Below, piece by piece: positions 26,647 to 34,822 of a stretch of DNA of 64,000 bases (positions are counted from its first letter, which is position 1; every line of letters begins with the position of its first letter). The position numbers and the translations under genes are program-made. Below the pieces are notes generated by a model that did not search any database, was not told the DNA's origin, and was given only the letters and a program-made list of their open reading frames with translations. The DNA is from Oscillospiraceae bacterium (GTDB lineage Bacteria; Bacillota; Clostridia; Saccharofermentanales; Saccharofermentanaceae), in contig CADAIP010000004.1 of the NCBI GenBank assembly GCA_902787975.1, positions 1-64,000 of the forward strand, given 5' to 3'.

Positions 26647-26844
26647 TTAAGCGTAAGGGATCATCTTCTTGATGATTCTAGCGTTCTGATCTGAGCAAAC
26701 CTGGTTGTGTCTGAGGTGTCTCATTCTCTTAGTAGGTCTCTTGCTCAAAATGTGGCTTCTGAAAGCCTGCTTATGGAGAACCTTACCGGTACCTGTAACC
26801 TTGAATCTCTTCTTTGAAGAAGTGTGTGTCTTCTGCTTGGGCAT
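26647..26844 (-). CDS. rpmI: Ribosomal protein L35
   Basis: A 65-residue basic 50S subunit protein starting MPKQKTHTSSKKRFKVTGTG, the family signature. AGGAGG precedes the ATG. It is the middle gene of infC-rpmI-rplT, 17 bp after infC. Intact and of normal length. Confidence 0.96.
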   Translation of the reverse strand: MPKQKTHTSSKKRFKVTGTGKVLHKQAFRSHILSKRPTKRMRHLRHNQVCSDQNARIIKKMIPYA

Positions 26845-26861
26845 ATTTCTATCCTCCTAAA

Positions 26862-27386
26862 TTATTTTTTCTTTGCCGGTGACAGGTACATTACCATGTT
26901 CCTGCCTTCTATCTTCGGCGGTCTGTCTACTGATCCATATTCGGTTACGCTCTCAGCAAAGCTGTTCATTACTTCGTAACCCTTATTCTGGAAAGCCATC
27001 TCGCGGCCTCTGAAACGGATGTTAACCTTAACTCTGTCACCTGCTGTAAGGAACCTTACGACCATCTTGCGCTTTACTTCGACATCGTGAACGTCTGTTG
27101 TAAGCTTTAAGCCGACTTCCTTAAGCTCTGTCTCTTTCTGCTTCTTCTTTGCTTCCTTCTCTCTCTTACCCTTCTCGAAAAGGAACTTGTTGTAATCCAT
27201 GACTCTGCAAACCGGGTTGTCAGGATTAGGAGAAATGCAGACGAGATCTAATTCAGCATCTTCGGCGCTCTTAAGAGCTTCTTCGATTGACACAACGCCA
27301 ACCATCTGTCCTTCTGCGTCAATAAGACGAACCTGAGGGAACTTGATAGCTCCGTTAATCATCTGAGTCTCATTGGTCTTTGCGAT
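26862..27386 (-). CDS. infC: Translation initiation factor IF-3, ATC start
   Basis: IF-3 binds the 30S subunit and checks start-codon pairing. The 174-residue protein has the N-terminal domain (NGAIKFPQVRLIDAEGQMVG ... VCRVMDYNKFLFE), a Lys-rich linker and the C-terminal domain (TDVHDVEVKRKMVVRFLTAGDRVKVNIRFRGREM). AAGGAGG lies at 27395-27401. The only nearby canonical start, GTG at 27393-27395, overlaps that ribosome site and cannot use it, whereas ATC at 27384-27386 is exactly eight bases away. Rare AUU or AUC starts on infC are known in other bacteria and allow IF-3 to repress itself. Confidence 0.9.
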   Translation of the reverse strand: MAKTNETQMINGAIKFPQVRLIDAEGQMVGVVSIEEALKSAEDAELDLVCISPNPDNPVCRVMDYNKFLFEKGKREKEAKKKQKETELKEVGLKLTTDVHDVEVKRKMVVRFLTAGDRVKVNIRFRGREMAFQNKGYEVMNSFAESVTEYGSVDRPPKIEGRNMVMYLSPAKKK

Positions 27387-27395
27387 GGTAGCCAC

Positions 27396-27570
27396 CTCCT
27401 TAGTTAAGACTTCCTAATACTTGCATAAAAAAAGAACGGATAAAATCCGTTCTCTCATAACTACCCTGCCTTAATGGCAACCCCTCTAAAATAGGTTAAT
27501 TATCTAGTTATTGACCTCTTTACAAGCTATCGCCGCTTGAGGTGAGAAACGGATGTTCTTCTTTCACGAG
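27396..27570 (-). ncRNA. L20-type leader with attenuator before infC
   Basis: The 5' leader of infC-rpmI-rplT contains an intrinsic terminator at 27427-27454. An upstream segment (27544-27554, read ATCCGTTTCTC) is complementary, with one bulge, to the 5' half of that terminator stem plus flank (GAGAGAACGGAT), so it can form an antiterminator. Layout and position match Firmicutes L20 leaders, where L20 binding favours termination. Start is taken from the promoter at 27575-27603. Confidence 0.75.
27427..27454 (-). terminator. Attenuator terminator in the infC leader
   Basis: GAACGGA pairs with TCCGTTC (27446-27452 with 27434-27440) around a five-base loop, followed by seven T on the minus strand. 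Confidence 0.85.
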
Positions 27571-27574
27571 CGAT

Positions 27575-27603
27575 ATAATACCCAAGCTTTGCCTCAAAGT
27601 CAA
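27575..27603 (-). promoter_or_regulatory. Promoter of infC-rpmI-rplT
   Basis: The minus strand reads TTGACT (27598-27603), a 17-bp spacer and TATTAT (27575-27580), giving a leader of about 180 bases. Confidence 0.8.
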
Positions 27604-27639
27604 TACTTTTATGAAAATGTTCATTTTTCAGGTGACCGA

Positions 27640-28284
27640 TTAATGTATCACCTTAAGGAATGAACGGCGGTGTATCGGCGTCATTCCCTTCTCGCGGATG
27701 GCTGCATAATGGTCCTTTGTGCCGTAGCCCTTATGCTTTGCAAAGCCGTATCCCGGATACTGTTCGTCGTATTCTATCATCATGTGGTCACGCGTAACTT
27801 TTGCAAGGATCGAAGCGGCTGCAATCGAATCTGATTTGGCATCGCCCTTTATGATCGGAATGACATCCAGACCTGTACCACTGAGATTAACAGCATCAAT
27901 AAGCAGAATATCGGGAGACTGTCCTTTTGAAGCGAGTTCCTTAACGCATGTTCTCATCGCTTTTTTTGTGGCTTCAAGGATATTGATCTCGTCGATTTCC
28001 TCAGGACTTACAGCGCAGATCGCATATGCTTTTGCCTTCTCTTTGATCTCTACGAAAAGCTCTTCTCTCTTCTTTTCGGAAAGCTTCTTGGAGTCATCAA
28101 GACCAAGGATCTTAACCTCAGGATCAAGGATGCAGCATGCGGCAACAACAGGACCAGCAAGAGGTCCTCTGCCCGCCTCATCGATGCCGCCTATCATCTT
28201 GAAACCTTTTGACAGGCAGTCGTTCTCGTATTCATACATCGCCTCATACTTGGCGATAAGCTGTTCAGTCGTAAGCTTGGGCAT
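27640..28284 (-). CDS. rnhB: Ribonuclease HII
   Basis: A 214-residue nuclease that nicks RNA/DNA hybrids and misincorporated ribonucleotides. IGGIDEAGRGPLAGPV holds catalytic Asp35 and Glu36; LGLDDSKKL and LLIDAVNL give the remaining acidic residues; KHKGYGTKDHY is the conserved C-terminal block. GAGG lies before the ATG, and the gene starts eight bases after rbgA, in the usual Firmicutes order rplS-rbgA-rnhB. Confidence 0.95.
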   Translation of the reverse strand: MPKLTTEQLIAKYEAMYEYENDCLSKGFKMIGGIDEAGRGPLAGPVVAACCILDPEVKILGLDDSKKLSEKKREELFVEIKEKAKAYAICAVSPEEIDEINILEATKKAMRTCVKELASKGQSPDILLIDAVNLSGTGLDVIPIIKGDAKSDSIAAASILAKVTRDHMMIEYDEQYPGYGFAKHKGYGTKDHYAAIREKGMTPIHRRSFLKVIH

Positions 28285-28292
28285 GTTTTACC

Positions 28293-29192
28293 TCACTTAA
28301 AATCCTCAGGCATCTCAAGAGTGATCCTTCCGGTCCTTCCCTCTCTGAGATCATTTAAGAAGAGCCTTGCAAAACGCTCCTCATCGATCCTTCCGCCGCT
28401 TAAGATGCAGCCTCTCTTCTTTGCCATAGCAAGGAAGATATCATAGAACGGATCCTGGAAATATCCCTCGTCTTCTTCTGCCTGAATCTCCATATCAACG
28501 CCGTAACGTTCCTTAAGAAGATCAGGATAGATATCGTACATTATCTTCAATGTCTCATATGCAACTTTGACGACATCGGTAACTTCTTCTTTTACTGAGC
28601 CCAAAGCCGTAAGGCATATGCCACTCTTGGCATTCGCGATCCTCGGCCACAAAACGCCTGCCATATCCATGAGCTCAAGCCTTCCGCCAGTCATTATCCA
28701 CTTAAAGTCTTTAGTAACACCCGGCTTATCGCCCGTAACAGCGGCTTTCCTGCCGGCAAGTGCATTAATTATCGTGGACTTTCCCGTATTAGGAGCGCCT
28801 ACGACCATGACTCTTACAGGCCTTCCGATCCTGCCCTTCTCAGCAGCCTTCTCGAGCTTATCCTTCATGAGTTCCATCGTGATCTGGTTAAGCTTGTCAA
28901 AGCCCTTTTTATGCGTGCTCTCAAGCGCACATGCACGGGTCTTTTCGGACTCAAGACTCTTTATCCACAGGGGAGTTTTCGAAGGATCAGCAAGATCAGC
29001 CTTATTAAGAATAACGATCCTCGGCTTCTCGCCGATTATCTTATCGAGTTCCGGATTTCTGCTCGAGAACGGGATCCTGGCATCGCACGTCTCATATACA
29101 AGATCGACGAGTTTTAACCTCTCGCCCGTCTCATTGAGGGCTTTCCGCATGTGCCCCGGAAACCAGTTGATGTCATTCTTTTTTTCTGCCAT
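28293..29192 (-). CDS. rbgA: Ribosome biogenesis GTPase YlqF/RbgA
   Basis: A 299-residue circularly permuted GTPase that assists late 50S assembly. The permuted motif order is visible: NKADL (G4) near residue 62, then the P-loop GAPNTGKST near 132, then DMAG (G3). INWFPGHMRKA at the N-terminus is the family signature. It lies between rplS and rnhB as in Bacillus. The ribosome site is CCGGAG. Confidence 0.94.
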   Translation of the reverse strand: MAEKKNDINWFPGHMRKALNETGERLKLVDLVYETCDARIPFSSRNPELDKIIGEKPRIVILNKADLADPSKTPLWIKSLESEKTRACALESTHKKGFDKLNQITMELMKDKLEKAAEKGRIGRPVRVMVVGAPNTGKSTIINALAGRKAAVTGDKPGVTKDFKWIMTGGRLELMDMAGVLWPRIANAKSGICLTALGSVKEEVTDVVKVAYETLKIMYDIYPDLLKERYGVDMEIQAEEDEGYFQDPFYDIFLAMAKKRGCILSGGRIDEERFARLFLNDLREGRTGRITLEMPEDFK

Positions 29193-29263
29193 AAATACTC
29201 CGGTCGTTATATCTTCCTGATGATTTTATCACACCAATAGCCTTTTACGTCTAAGTGAATTAA

Positions 29264-29380
29264 TGTTGCAGATTTGTCGGTCCGAAAAGGCCTTCTGACA
29301 TCGACAAAAACATGGATTTTGGCAAATTCCGACTTTATGTCGATGTTTTTGCACTATTTTAGGCCGACAAATTTGCAACA
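29264..29380. repeat. 117-bp imperfect inverted repeat
   Basis: Outer arms of 17-20 bp (29264-29283 and 29362-29380, two or three mismatches) enclose a centre in which ACATCGAC and AAAAACAT recur in inverted form. The region between rbgA and rplS holds no gene. The structure could be a small non-autonomous insertion sequence remnant or a regulatory hairpin. Confidence 0.65.
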
Positions 29381-29382
29381 AC

Positions 29383-29413
29383 ATAAAACAGGCTGTCCCT
29401 TGAGACAGCCTGT
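29383..29413 (-). terminator. Terminator of trmD-rplS
   Basis: A 10-bp perfect stem (ACAGGCTGTC with GACAGCCTGT) is followed by TTTTA on the minus strand, 24 bases after the rplS stop. Confidence 0.75.
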
Positions 29414-29437
29414 ATGAAATCGAATTTAAGATTGCGA

Positions 29438-29779
29438 TTAGATCTTCTGTGTGATCTTTGCAGCCTTGCCCTGACGATCGCGGAGATAATAGAGCTTTGC
29501 TCTTCTGATCTTACCCTTACGAATAACGTCGATGTGATCGATCTTGGGTGAGTTAACAGGGAGAATTCTCTCTACGCCGATACCATAAGATACACGGCGG
29601 ATTGTGATTGTCTCTGAAAGGCCCTGGCCTTTTCTTGCGATGACATAGCCTTCGAAAACCTGAATACGCTCTTTAGCGCCTTCCTTGATAAGGAGGTGAG
29701 CCTTAACGAAGTCACCGACTTCTACTTCAGGATACTGATTGCGAATATTCTCGCTCTCGACTACTTTTACTAAATCCAT
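29438..29779 (-). CDS. rplS: Ribosomal protein L19
   Basis: A 113-residue 50S protein at the 30S/50S interface. The start at 29779 (MDLVKVVE, preceded by GAGAGGAAAC) is chosen because the family begins there; an upstream ATG would add 28 unrelated residues and overlap trmD. Signature [20 protein letters not shown] is intact. Confidence 0.94.
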   Translation of the reverse strand: MDLVKVVESENIRNQYPEVEVGDFVKAHLLIKEGAKERIQVFEGYVIARKGQGLSETITIRRVSYGIGVERILPVNSPKIDHIDVIRKGKIRRAKLYYLRDRQGKAAKITQKI

Positions 29780-29856
29780 ATTGTTCGTTTCCTCTCTTTC
29801 CTGCAGATGTTCTTGCCTGGATAATGGCAGAGGACCACCCTGATAACTGGAGAATT

Positions 29857-30597
29857 TTAGCACATGCCTCTTTCAAAGGCAAGCATTTTGGCCCAATCAC
29901 TTTCAGAAATGTCGAGTTTATCAAGCATATCAGGCCTTTTGTGCCATGTATCGACAAGTGCAGCTATGCGGTTATACTCCGCTATTGCTGCGTCATTACC
30001 GGTTTTGAGGATCTCCGGGACAGCCTTGTCATGCCATACAGGAGGCTTTGTGTACTGGGGCGCTTCTAATACTCCGGCAGTATGCGATTCATTGGTGTAC
30101 GCTTCTTCATTTGGAAGAACGCCCGGGATGAGCCTTGCAACCGCATCGATAACAACGATCGCAGCGGTCTCACCACCCGTTAATACATAATCGCCGATGG
30201 ATATCTCTTCGTCGCAGATCTCATCAATGACGCGTGCATCAATGCCTTCGTAGTGACCGCAGACGATAAGGAGATTCTCATATTTTGCAAGCTCATGAGC
30301 CTTTGCCTGATTGAAGACCTGACCTTTAGGCGACATATAAACAGTATGAGGCTTCTTTCCTCCACAGAGTTCGACAGCCTTTTCGTATGCACCGAAAACG
30401 GGTTCGGGACGGATCATCATGCCGGTACCGCCGCCATAGATGGTATCGTCAACGCGGCCATAATTATTCGGCGCATAATCTCTCATCTGTATGCACTCCA
30501 GAGAGATCGCACCCTTTGCAATTCCCCTGCCCGTTATGCTCGTATTAAGATACGAGGTCACCTGCTCGGGAAATAATGTCGCCACGTAAAAATTCAT
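29857..30597 (-). CDS. trmD: tRNA (guanine-N1-)-methyltransferase
   Basis: This 246-residue SPOUT enzyme makes m1G37 in tRNAs that read CNN-type codons, preventing frameshifting. Motifs [41 protein letters not shown] and [10 protein letters not shown] are all present. It sits directly before rplS but is parted from rimM by three unrelated genes. AAGG lies only four bases before the ATG. Confidence 0.95.
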   Translation of the reverse strand: MNFYVATLFPEQVTSYLNTSITGRGIAKGAISLECIQMRDYAPNNYGRVDDTIYGGGTGMMIRPEPVFGAYEKAVELCGGKKPHTVYMSPKGQVFNQAKAHELAKYENLLIVCGHYEGIDARVIDEICDEEISIGDYVLTGGETAAIVVIDAVARLIPGVLPNEEAYTNESHTAGVLEAPQYTKPPVWHDKAVPEILKTGNDAAIAEYNRIAALVDTWHKRPDMLDKLDISESDWAKMLAFERGMC

Positions 30598-30722
30598 ATG
30601 CCTTTTATACCGTTTCCATTAACCTGATCTGCTTATACTGCAGAGTTTTTGCATGGAAATAATAGCATAAATACATGTGTTTTACGAAAAACTCCGTCAC
30701 TATGACGGCGTTAAGTTTCTGA

Positions 30723-32399
30723 TTATTTATATTGTTTATTGATGAGACGGTCTTCGAACTCTTCAACTGTCAGCGGATGATCAAAAAGGAATCCCTGCGC
30801 GATCATGCAATTGTTTTTCCTTAAGACCCTGAGCTGTTCTTCTGTCTCGACGCCTTCTACGACGCATTCAAGGCCCATGTCATGTGCAAGCGAGATAAGG
30901 TGTCTGAACATTACGTTGGAAACGCTGTTCTCATCTTCTGCTTCAGGAACAAAGCTCTTATCGATCTTAAGAACATCCCACGGGATCTCACGGATGAGAT
31001 TCAATGAAGAATAACCTACACCAAAATCATCCACTGCTGTCTTTACTCCATTCTTCTGAAGGTCGCTTACGATACGTCTCAGATCGCTGAACATAACATC
31101 CGAAGTAGTCTCGGTAAGCTCGATCTCGATAAGTTCGTGAGGGACGTTGTACTTATCGATTATTGAAATGATGTGATCAGTCAGATCGATGTCGATCAAA
31201 TGCTTTCTGGAGAAGTTGACTGATACGCGAACCGGCTGACGGCCTTCGTTAAGCCATCTGACCATATCCCTGCAGACATGATCGAGAACATAGAAATCCA
31301 GTTCGGATACAAATGTATTGAGTTCAAGGATAGGTATAAACTCATCCGGAGGAATTACCTTTCCGTCTCTCTGCCAGCGGCAAAGTGCCTCTGCTCCGAC
31401 GATCTGTTTAGTCTCGATATCGACCTTGGGCTGATAGTGAATGATGAATTCCTCATTCTTAAGCGCCGAAGGGAAAGCTGTCTGTACCCTTTTAACGTGA
31501 TCACTCTGGGACTTCATCTTCTCGCCGTATACAACGATGCGCTCGCCTTCGTGGCGTTTAGCAACGTTGCCGGCAAGCATTATCTTATCCATGATGTCTC
31601 CGTAGGATTTCATCATGTAAGGAACAGGCAAAGCATATACACCTGCCGCAACAGAGACTATTACCCTCTGTTCGCCGGAAACATCATAAGCAATCGGGGC
31701 ACCTGAAAAGATCCTAAAGACATCTTCCTGCACGCCCTTATCGAAAACGCCTATGAACTTATCTCCGCCGAGCCTGATTATGATTCCGGTGTCACCGATG
31801 GTATCGCTGAGCAGTTCATAGTACTTGCGCATTACGATGTCGCCGTTCTCGCGTCCAATCTCCTGATTAATAATCGTGAAATTATGGAGGTCAATATAAA
31901 ATGCAACCTTGCCGCCAAGTCTGTTCTCCGCATTGTTTATGTCCATGAATCTGGCAAAGGCGCGGAAATTGCGGTAACCGTCAAGATCCGAAAAACCGAA
32001 CTCTTCAAGTTTTTTGATTAAACGCATTCTGCTGATATAACCGATAACAACCCTCAACAACGAATCCAGCTGCTGAATATCAGTATCATCATGTTCATAC
32101 TCATCAGGATCGGAATAAAGTGTTCCAATGATTACAGCCTTTGATGCAGATACGATCCTGATACGGATCAGGACCTTTTTACTTTTTCCTGTATCAAAAT
32201 CGCAGTAGATCTCACCGTCGCCGCGCTGTTCCTTCATCGGAGTAACATAGAATTCGGAAACGCCTTTGGTAAGCTTATAGTCCCTGCAGATAGCCACAAT
32301 GATATCAAGATAAGCATCATGGTCAACAGGCTGGTTATGCGTTATACTGACCAGACGTTCAAGATAAGAATAGTATTTTTCATTACTTACACAACTCAT
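30723..32399 (-). CDS. GGDEF/EAL cyclic-di-GMP signalling protein
   Basis: A 558-residue protein with three parts: an N-terminal GAF-like sensory region (about residues 1-130), a GGDEF-fold domain, and an EAL phosphodiesterase domain. The GGDEF motif is changed to GGDKF, so cyclase activity is doubtful and the domain may only bind GTP. The EAL domain keeps EALCRW, the NFSRKH block, and DDFGVGYSSL, so it probably hydrolyses cyclic-di-GMP. No membrane segment is seen. The ATG at 32399 is preferred to a GTG inside the AGGTGAT ribosome site. It lies between rimM and trmD. Confidence 0.88.
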   Translation of the reverse strand: MSCVSNEKYYSYLERLVSITHNQPVDHDAYLDIIVAICRDYKLTKGVSEFYVTPMKEQRGDGEIYCDFDTGKSKKVLIRIRIVSASKAVIIGTLYSDPDEYEHDDTDIQQLDSLLRVVIGYISRMRLIKKLEEFGFSDLDGYRNFRAFARFMDINNAENRLGGKVAFYIDLHNFTIINQEIGRENGDIVMRKYYELLSDTIGDTGIIIRLGGDKFIGVFDKGVQEDVFRIFSGAPIAYDVSGEQRVIVSVAAGVYALPVPYMMKSYGDIMDKIMLAGNVAKRHEGERIVVYGEKMKSQSDHVKRVQTAFPSALKNEEFIIHYQPKVDIETKQIVGAEALCRWQRDGKVIPPDEFIPILELNTFVSELDFYVLDHVCRDMVRWLNEGRQPVRVSVNFSRKHLIDIDLTDHIISIIDKYNVPHELIEIELTETTSDVMFSDLRRIVSDLQKNGVKTAVDDFGVGYSSLNLIREIPWDVLKIDKSFVPEAEDENSVSNVMFRHLISLAHDMGLECVVEGVETEEQLRVLRKNNCMIAQGFLFDHPLTVEEFEDRLINKQYK

Positions 32400-32439
32400 A
32401 CAGATCACCTATCAATTTAAAAGAAACTGCCTAAACTCA

Positions 32440-32955
32440 TTACGGTCTTTTGGGACCGGGTCCTCCCACTCCAAGAAGTCTTGAGATCAATGGTGATAAA
32501 AGGACCGAAAGAACATAACTGATCAAAAGTGTCGGTAAAAGGAGCTTAAACCAGTTACCAAGCCACATTACCGCAAACGGCGGAAGCTGGCTTAACGCCT
32601 CAGCCGGAAGCTTCATCCTTGCAGTAAGCACACCAACAAAACTTAAGATAAGGCTGATTATCAGAGTGTTTCCTACGGAATTCGGGATTGCGTTGAGAAG
32701 GAAGAACTTTATTCCCGGAGGATTGGCATTGGCTTTTCTTGCAAGCATTGCGCCAAGCTTTCCGAGCGGGATTACCAGTGCGATTATCACGCCGATAACA
32801 ATGGATAAAGCAATGTTCGATATATAGAGCATTGCAACAGGAGTATACTTGACTGCTTCGGGATTGTTCTTGATCACAAGCGCAGCGGAAACGACACCCA
32901 TAACGGCCGAGATAATTATCGACATTATAATTCCGACAAGACGTTCTTTTTTCAT
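32440..32955 (-). CDS. Multi-pass membrane protein, function unknown
   Basis: A 171-residue protein with about four hydrophobic segments (VGIIMSIIISAVMGVVSAALVI; LSIVIGVIIALVI; LIISLILSFVGVL; LLPTLLISYVLSVLL) and a Gly/Pro-rich basic end. The start at 32955 is chosen for GGAGAAGG three bases upstream; the longer frame adds 19 unlikely residues. The fold resembles small membrane proteins of the DUF2798 sort, but I cannot assign it. It is 40 bp upstream of the EAL gene. Confidence 0.65.
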   Translation of the reverse strand: MKKERLVGIIMSIIISAVMGVVSAALVIKNNPEAVKYTPVAMLYISNIALSIVIGVIIALVIPLGKLGAMLARKANANPPGIKFFLLNAIPNSVGNTLIISLILSFVGVLTARMKLPAEALSQLPPFAVMWLGNWFKLLLPTLLISYVLSVLLSPLISRLLGVGGPGPKRP

Positions 32956-33079
32956 AAGCCTTCTCCAACAGAAAAGCCGAGCGTTTCCGAATTTATAAAT
33001 TAATCTTAACAAGGTTTTAAGATTAATGGATAAACCAATTGTAAACTTTTATAAATAAACAGATTCCGCATAACACAAT

Positions 33080-33107
33080 ATAAAACCCCGGACCATCTGA
33101 TCCGGGG
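33080..33107 (-). terminator. Terminator after the zinc-ribbon gene
   Basis: A 7-bp G-C-rich stem (CCCCGGA with TCCGGGG) is followed by TTTTAT on the minus strand. Confidence 0.75.
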
Positions 33108-33128
33108 ACTCTTTTCTACTGAACAATA

Positions 33129-33542
33129 TCATTGAAGCGGTGGCATTTCCTCAGGAGTAGCCTGTTCTACAACCACAGTGGCGGTATATCCCGGAATAAC
33201 GCGCTCCACCTTAAGATACATAATCCTGTTATCAGGTGTGATATCAAATTCCATACCAATACCTTTATATTTAGTCATTACCTTGTCAAGATACTTCACC
33301 ACAACATTATAGTGACCATACTGAACGGGAATCTGAACGCACTCCTTAATCCACAAACATCCGAGGTCATAACCGTTAAGTAAAATTCCCATCATTGCAG
33401 GAACAAAAGATTTGCGATAGATCAGGATTAATCCGTCCGTAGGAAGGGCTACCTCAACATGGCATTTCCAGCAAGGTCCATTGCCCTTAACCTCCTGGTA
33501 TGCACCGCATAGAGGACATAAGAATCTGAAACGTTTTGACAT
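33129..33542 (-). CDS. Zinc-ribbon protein, function unknown
   Basis: A 137-residue protein starting MSKRFRF at 33542 (AAGGAA upstream). CPLCGAYQEV ... GPCWKC in the first 25 residues gives two CxxC pairs that would bind zinc. The rest is mixed alpha/beta with no motif I know. It has its own terminator and lies in the insert between rimM and trmD. Confidence 0.6.
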   Translation of the reverse strand: MSKRFRFLCPLCGAYQEVKGNGPCWKCHVEVALPTDGLILIYRKSFVPAMMGILLNGYDLGCLWIKECVQIPVQYGHYNVVVKYLDKVMTKYKGIGMEFDITPDNRIMYLKVERVIPGYTATVVVEQATPEEMPPLQ

Positions 33543-33640
33543 ATAAAATTCCTTTTCCTTATTCCGTCTGGAGTTAAGCAATTTATCTATCCATTGATAT
33601 TATATTCAAAAAAGCACTTTGTTATAATATTCGGTCTATA

Positions 33641-33675
33641 AACAAACAGGGCATCTCATAATCTGAGACACCCTG
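33641..33675 (-). terminator. Terminator of the rpsP-khpA-rimM unit
   Basis: A 12-bp stem with weak central pairs (33664-33675 with 33647-33658) is followed by TTTGTTT on the minus strand, 32 bases after the rimM stop. Confidence 0.75.
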
Positions 33676-33707
33676 GAACAAGTTATATCCAAGCCGTTCA
33701 ATAACGG

Positions 33708-34232
33708 TCAGTCATATAATTCATAAAGGCCTTCAGGCATTTTACACTTGATGAATCCCTCTTCAACGCTGACTTCGTAGCAGTATGCCTTTACAAAAGG
33801 GATCATGAGATTTTTCTTTTTGTCACGCTTTATCTCGAGCGTAAACTGGGATCCGGTCTCAAAACAGTCGATTACCGTTCCGACTTCTCCCTTTTCATCG
33901 TCAATTACTTTGAGGCCTTTGAGATCAGTAATAAAGTAGCTGCCCTTCTTGAGCTTGACGGCATCTTTTCTGTCGACGGCAATAAATCTGCCACGCAGGA
34001 GTTCAGCCTTGTCTCTGTCAAGGACACCTTCGAATTTAACGAGAACGTTTCCTCTGTCCAGCCTTGCAGAAGAGCATACTGAAGCTTCGGGCTTCTCAAA
34101 ATTCTGCCCGCAGAAAAAACATTCCTTAAGTTTAAGGAAACGGCGCGGGTCGTCCGTTAAGGGGAATACTTTAACTTCCCCACGGACACCATGCGCGCCG
34201 GTAATCTTTCCTATAATGATGAGATTATCCAA
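33708..34232 (-). CDS. rimM: 16S rRNA processing protein RimM
   Basis: This 174-residue factor for 30S head assembly begins at a TTG codon (MDNLIIIGKITGAHGVRGEVKVFPLTDDP), the family signature. The C-terminal PRC-barrel (KGSYFITDLKGLKV ... IPFVKAYC) is present. It starts five bases after the khpA stop, so it is probably coupled. Confidence 0.93.
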   Translation of the reverse strand: MDNLIIIGKITGAHGVRGEVKVFPLTDDPRRFLKLKECFFCGQNFEKPEASVCSSARLDRGNVLVKFEGVLDRDKAELLRGRFIAVDRKDAVKLKKGSYFITDLKGLKVIDDEKGEVGTVIDCFETGSQFTLEIKRDKKKNLMIPFVKAYCYEVSVEEGFIKCKMPEGLYELYD

Positions 34233-34237
34233 AAGAA

Positions 34238-34468
34238 TCAGCCTACAATATCGACAATAACGCGCTTACCTTCTTTGAGGTACTTAGCCTTCATTATCGA
34301 ACGGATAGCCTGAGCTCTCTTACCGTTCTTGCCGATAATCTTTCCTGTATCTTCGGGAGCAACGGACAGCTCGAAAACAACTGTGTTTCCACGCTCTGTC
34401 TTCTTTACGTTTACCTCATCGGGATTGCTGACAAGTTCCCTGGCGATATAAACCAATAAATCGTCCAT
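34238..34468 (-). CDS. khpA: KH-domain RNA-binding protein KhpA
   Basis: A 76-residue single KH-domain protein (GKIIGKNGKRAQAIRSIMKA holds the GxxG loop). KhpA pairs with KhpB to bind small RNAs and influence division and cell size in Firmicutes. The position between rpsP and rimM is canonical. GGAAGGAG precedes the ATG. Confidence 0.93.
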   Translation of the reverse strand: MDDLLVYIARELVSNPDEVNVKKTERGNTVVFELSVAPEDTGKIIGKNGKRAQAIRSIMKAKYLKEGKRVIVDIVG

Positions 34469-34513
34469 ATAAAGCTCTCCTTCCTATTATTCTGGTTATC
34501 AGCTGATATTAAA

Positions 34514-34756
34514 TCAGATGATGCCCTGCTTCTTAAGAAGAGACTTTACTGTATCTGTGGGCTGAGCTCCGTTGGAGATCCACTTCTTTGCTGCTTCTGC
34601 ATCGATCTTAACGCTGTCTGTTTCCTTCATGGGATCATAGAAACCGATCTCCTCGATGAAACGACCATCTCTAGGATATCTGGAATCAGCAACAACTACA
34701 CGATAGAAAGGTGCCTTTTTCTTACCCATTCTTCTTAAACGAATCTTAACTGCCAT
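34514..34756 (-). CDS. rpsP: Ribosomal protein S16
   Basis: An 80-residue 30S protein starting [20 protein letters not shown] at 34756, after GGAGG. A start 15 bases upstream would lie within the ribosome site. Intact and of normal length. Confidence 0.96.
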   Translation of the reverse strand: MAVKIRLRRMGKKKAPFYRVVVADSRYPRDGRFIEEIGFYDPMKETDSVKIDAEAAKKWISNGAQPTDTVKSLLKKQGII

Positions 34757-34822
34757 TTTGTTTTCCTCCAAAAATATATTTTGTTTTTTATAATCTGCGT
34801 CACATATATGACGGGATTGACT

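Noticed and set aside
27393..27395. GTG start for infC
   Set aside because: It overlaps the only ribosome site; the ATC eight bases beyond is a better fit.
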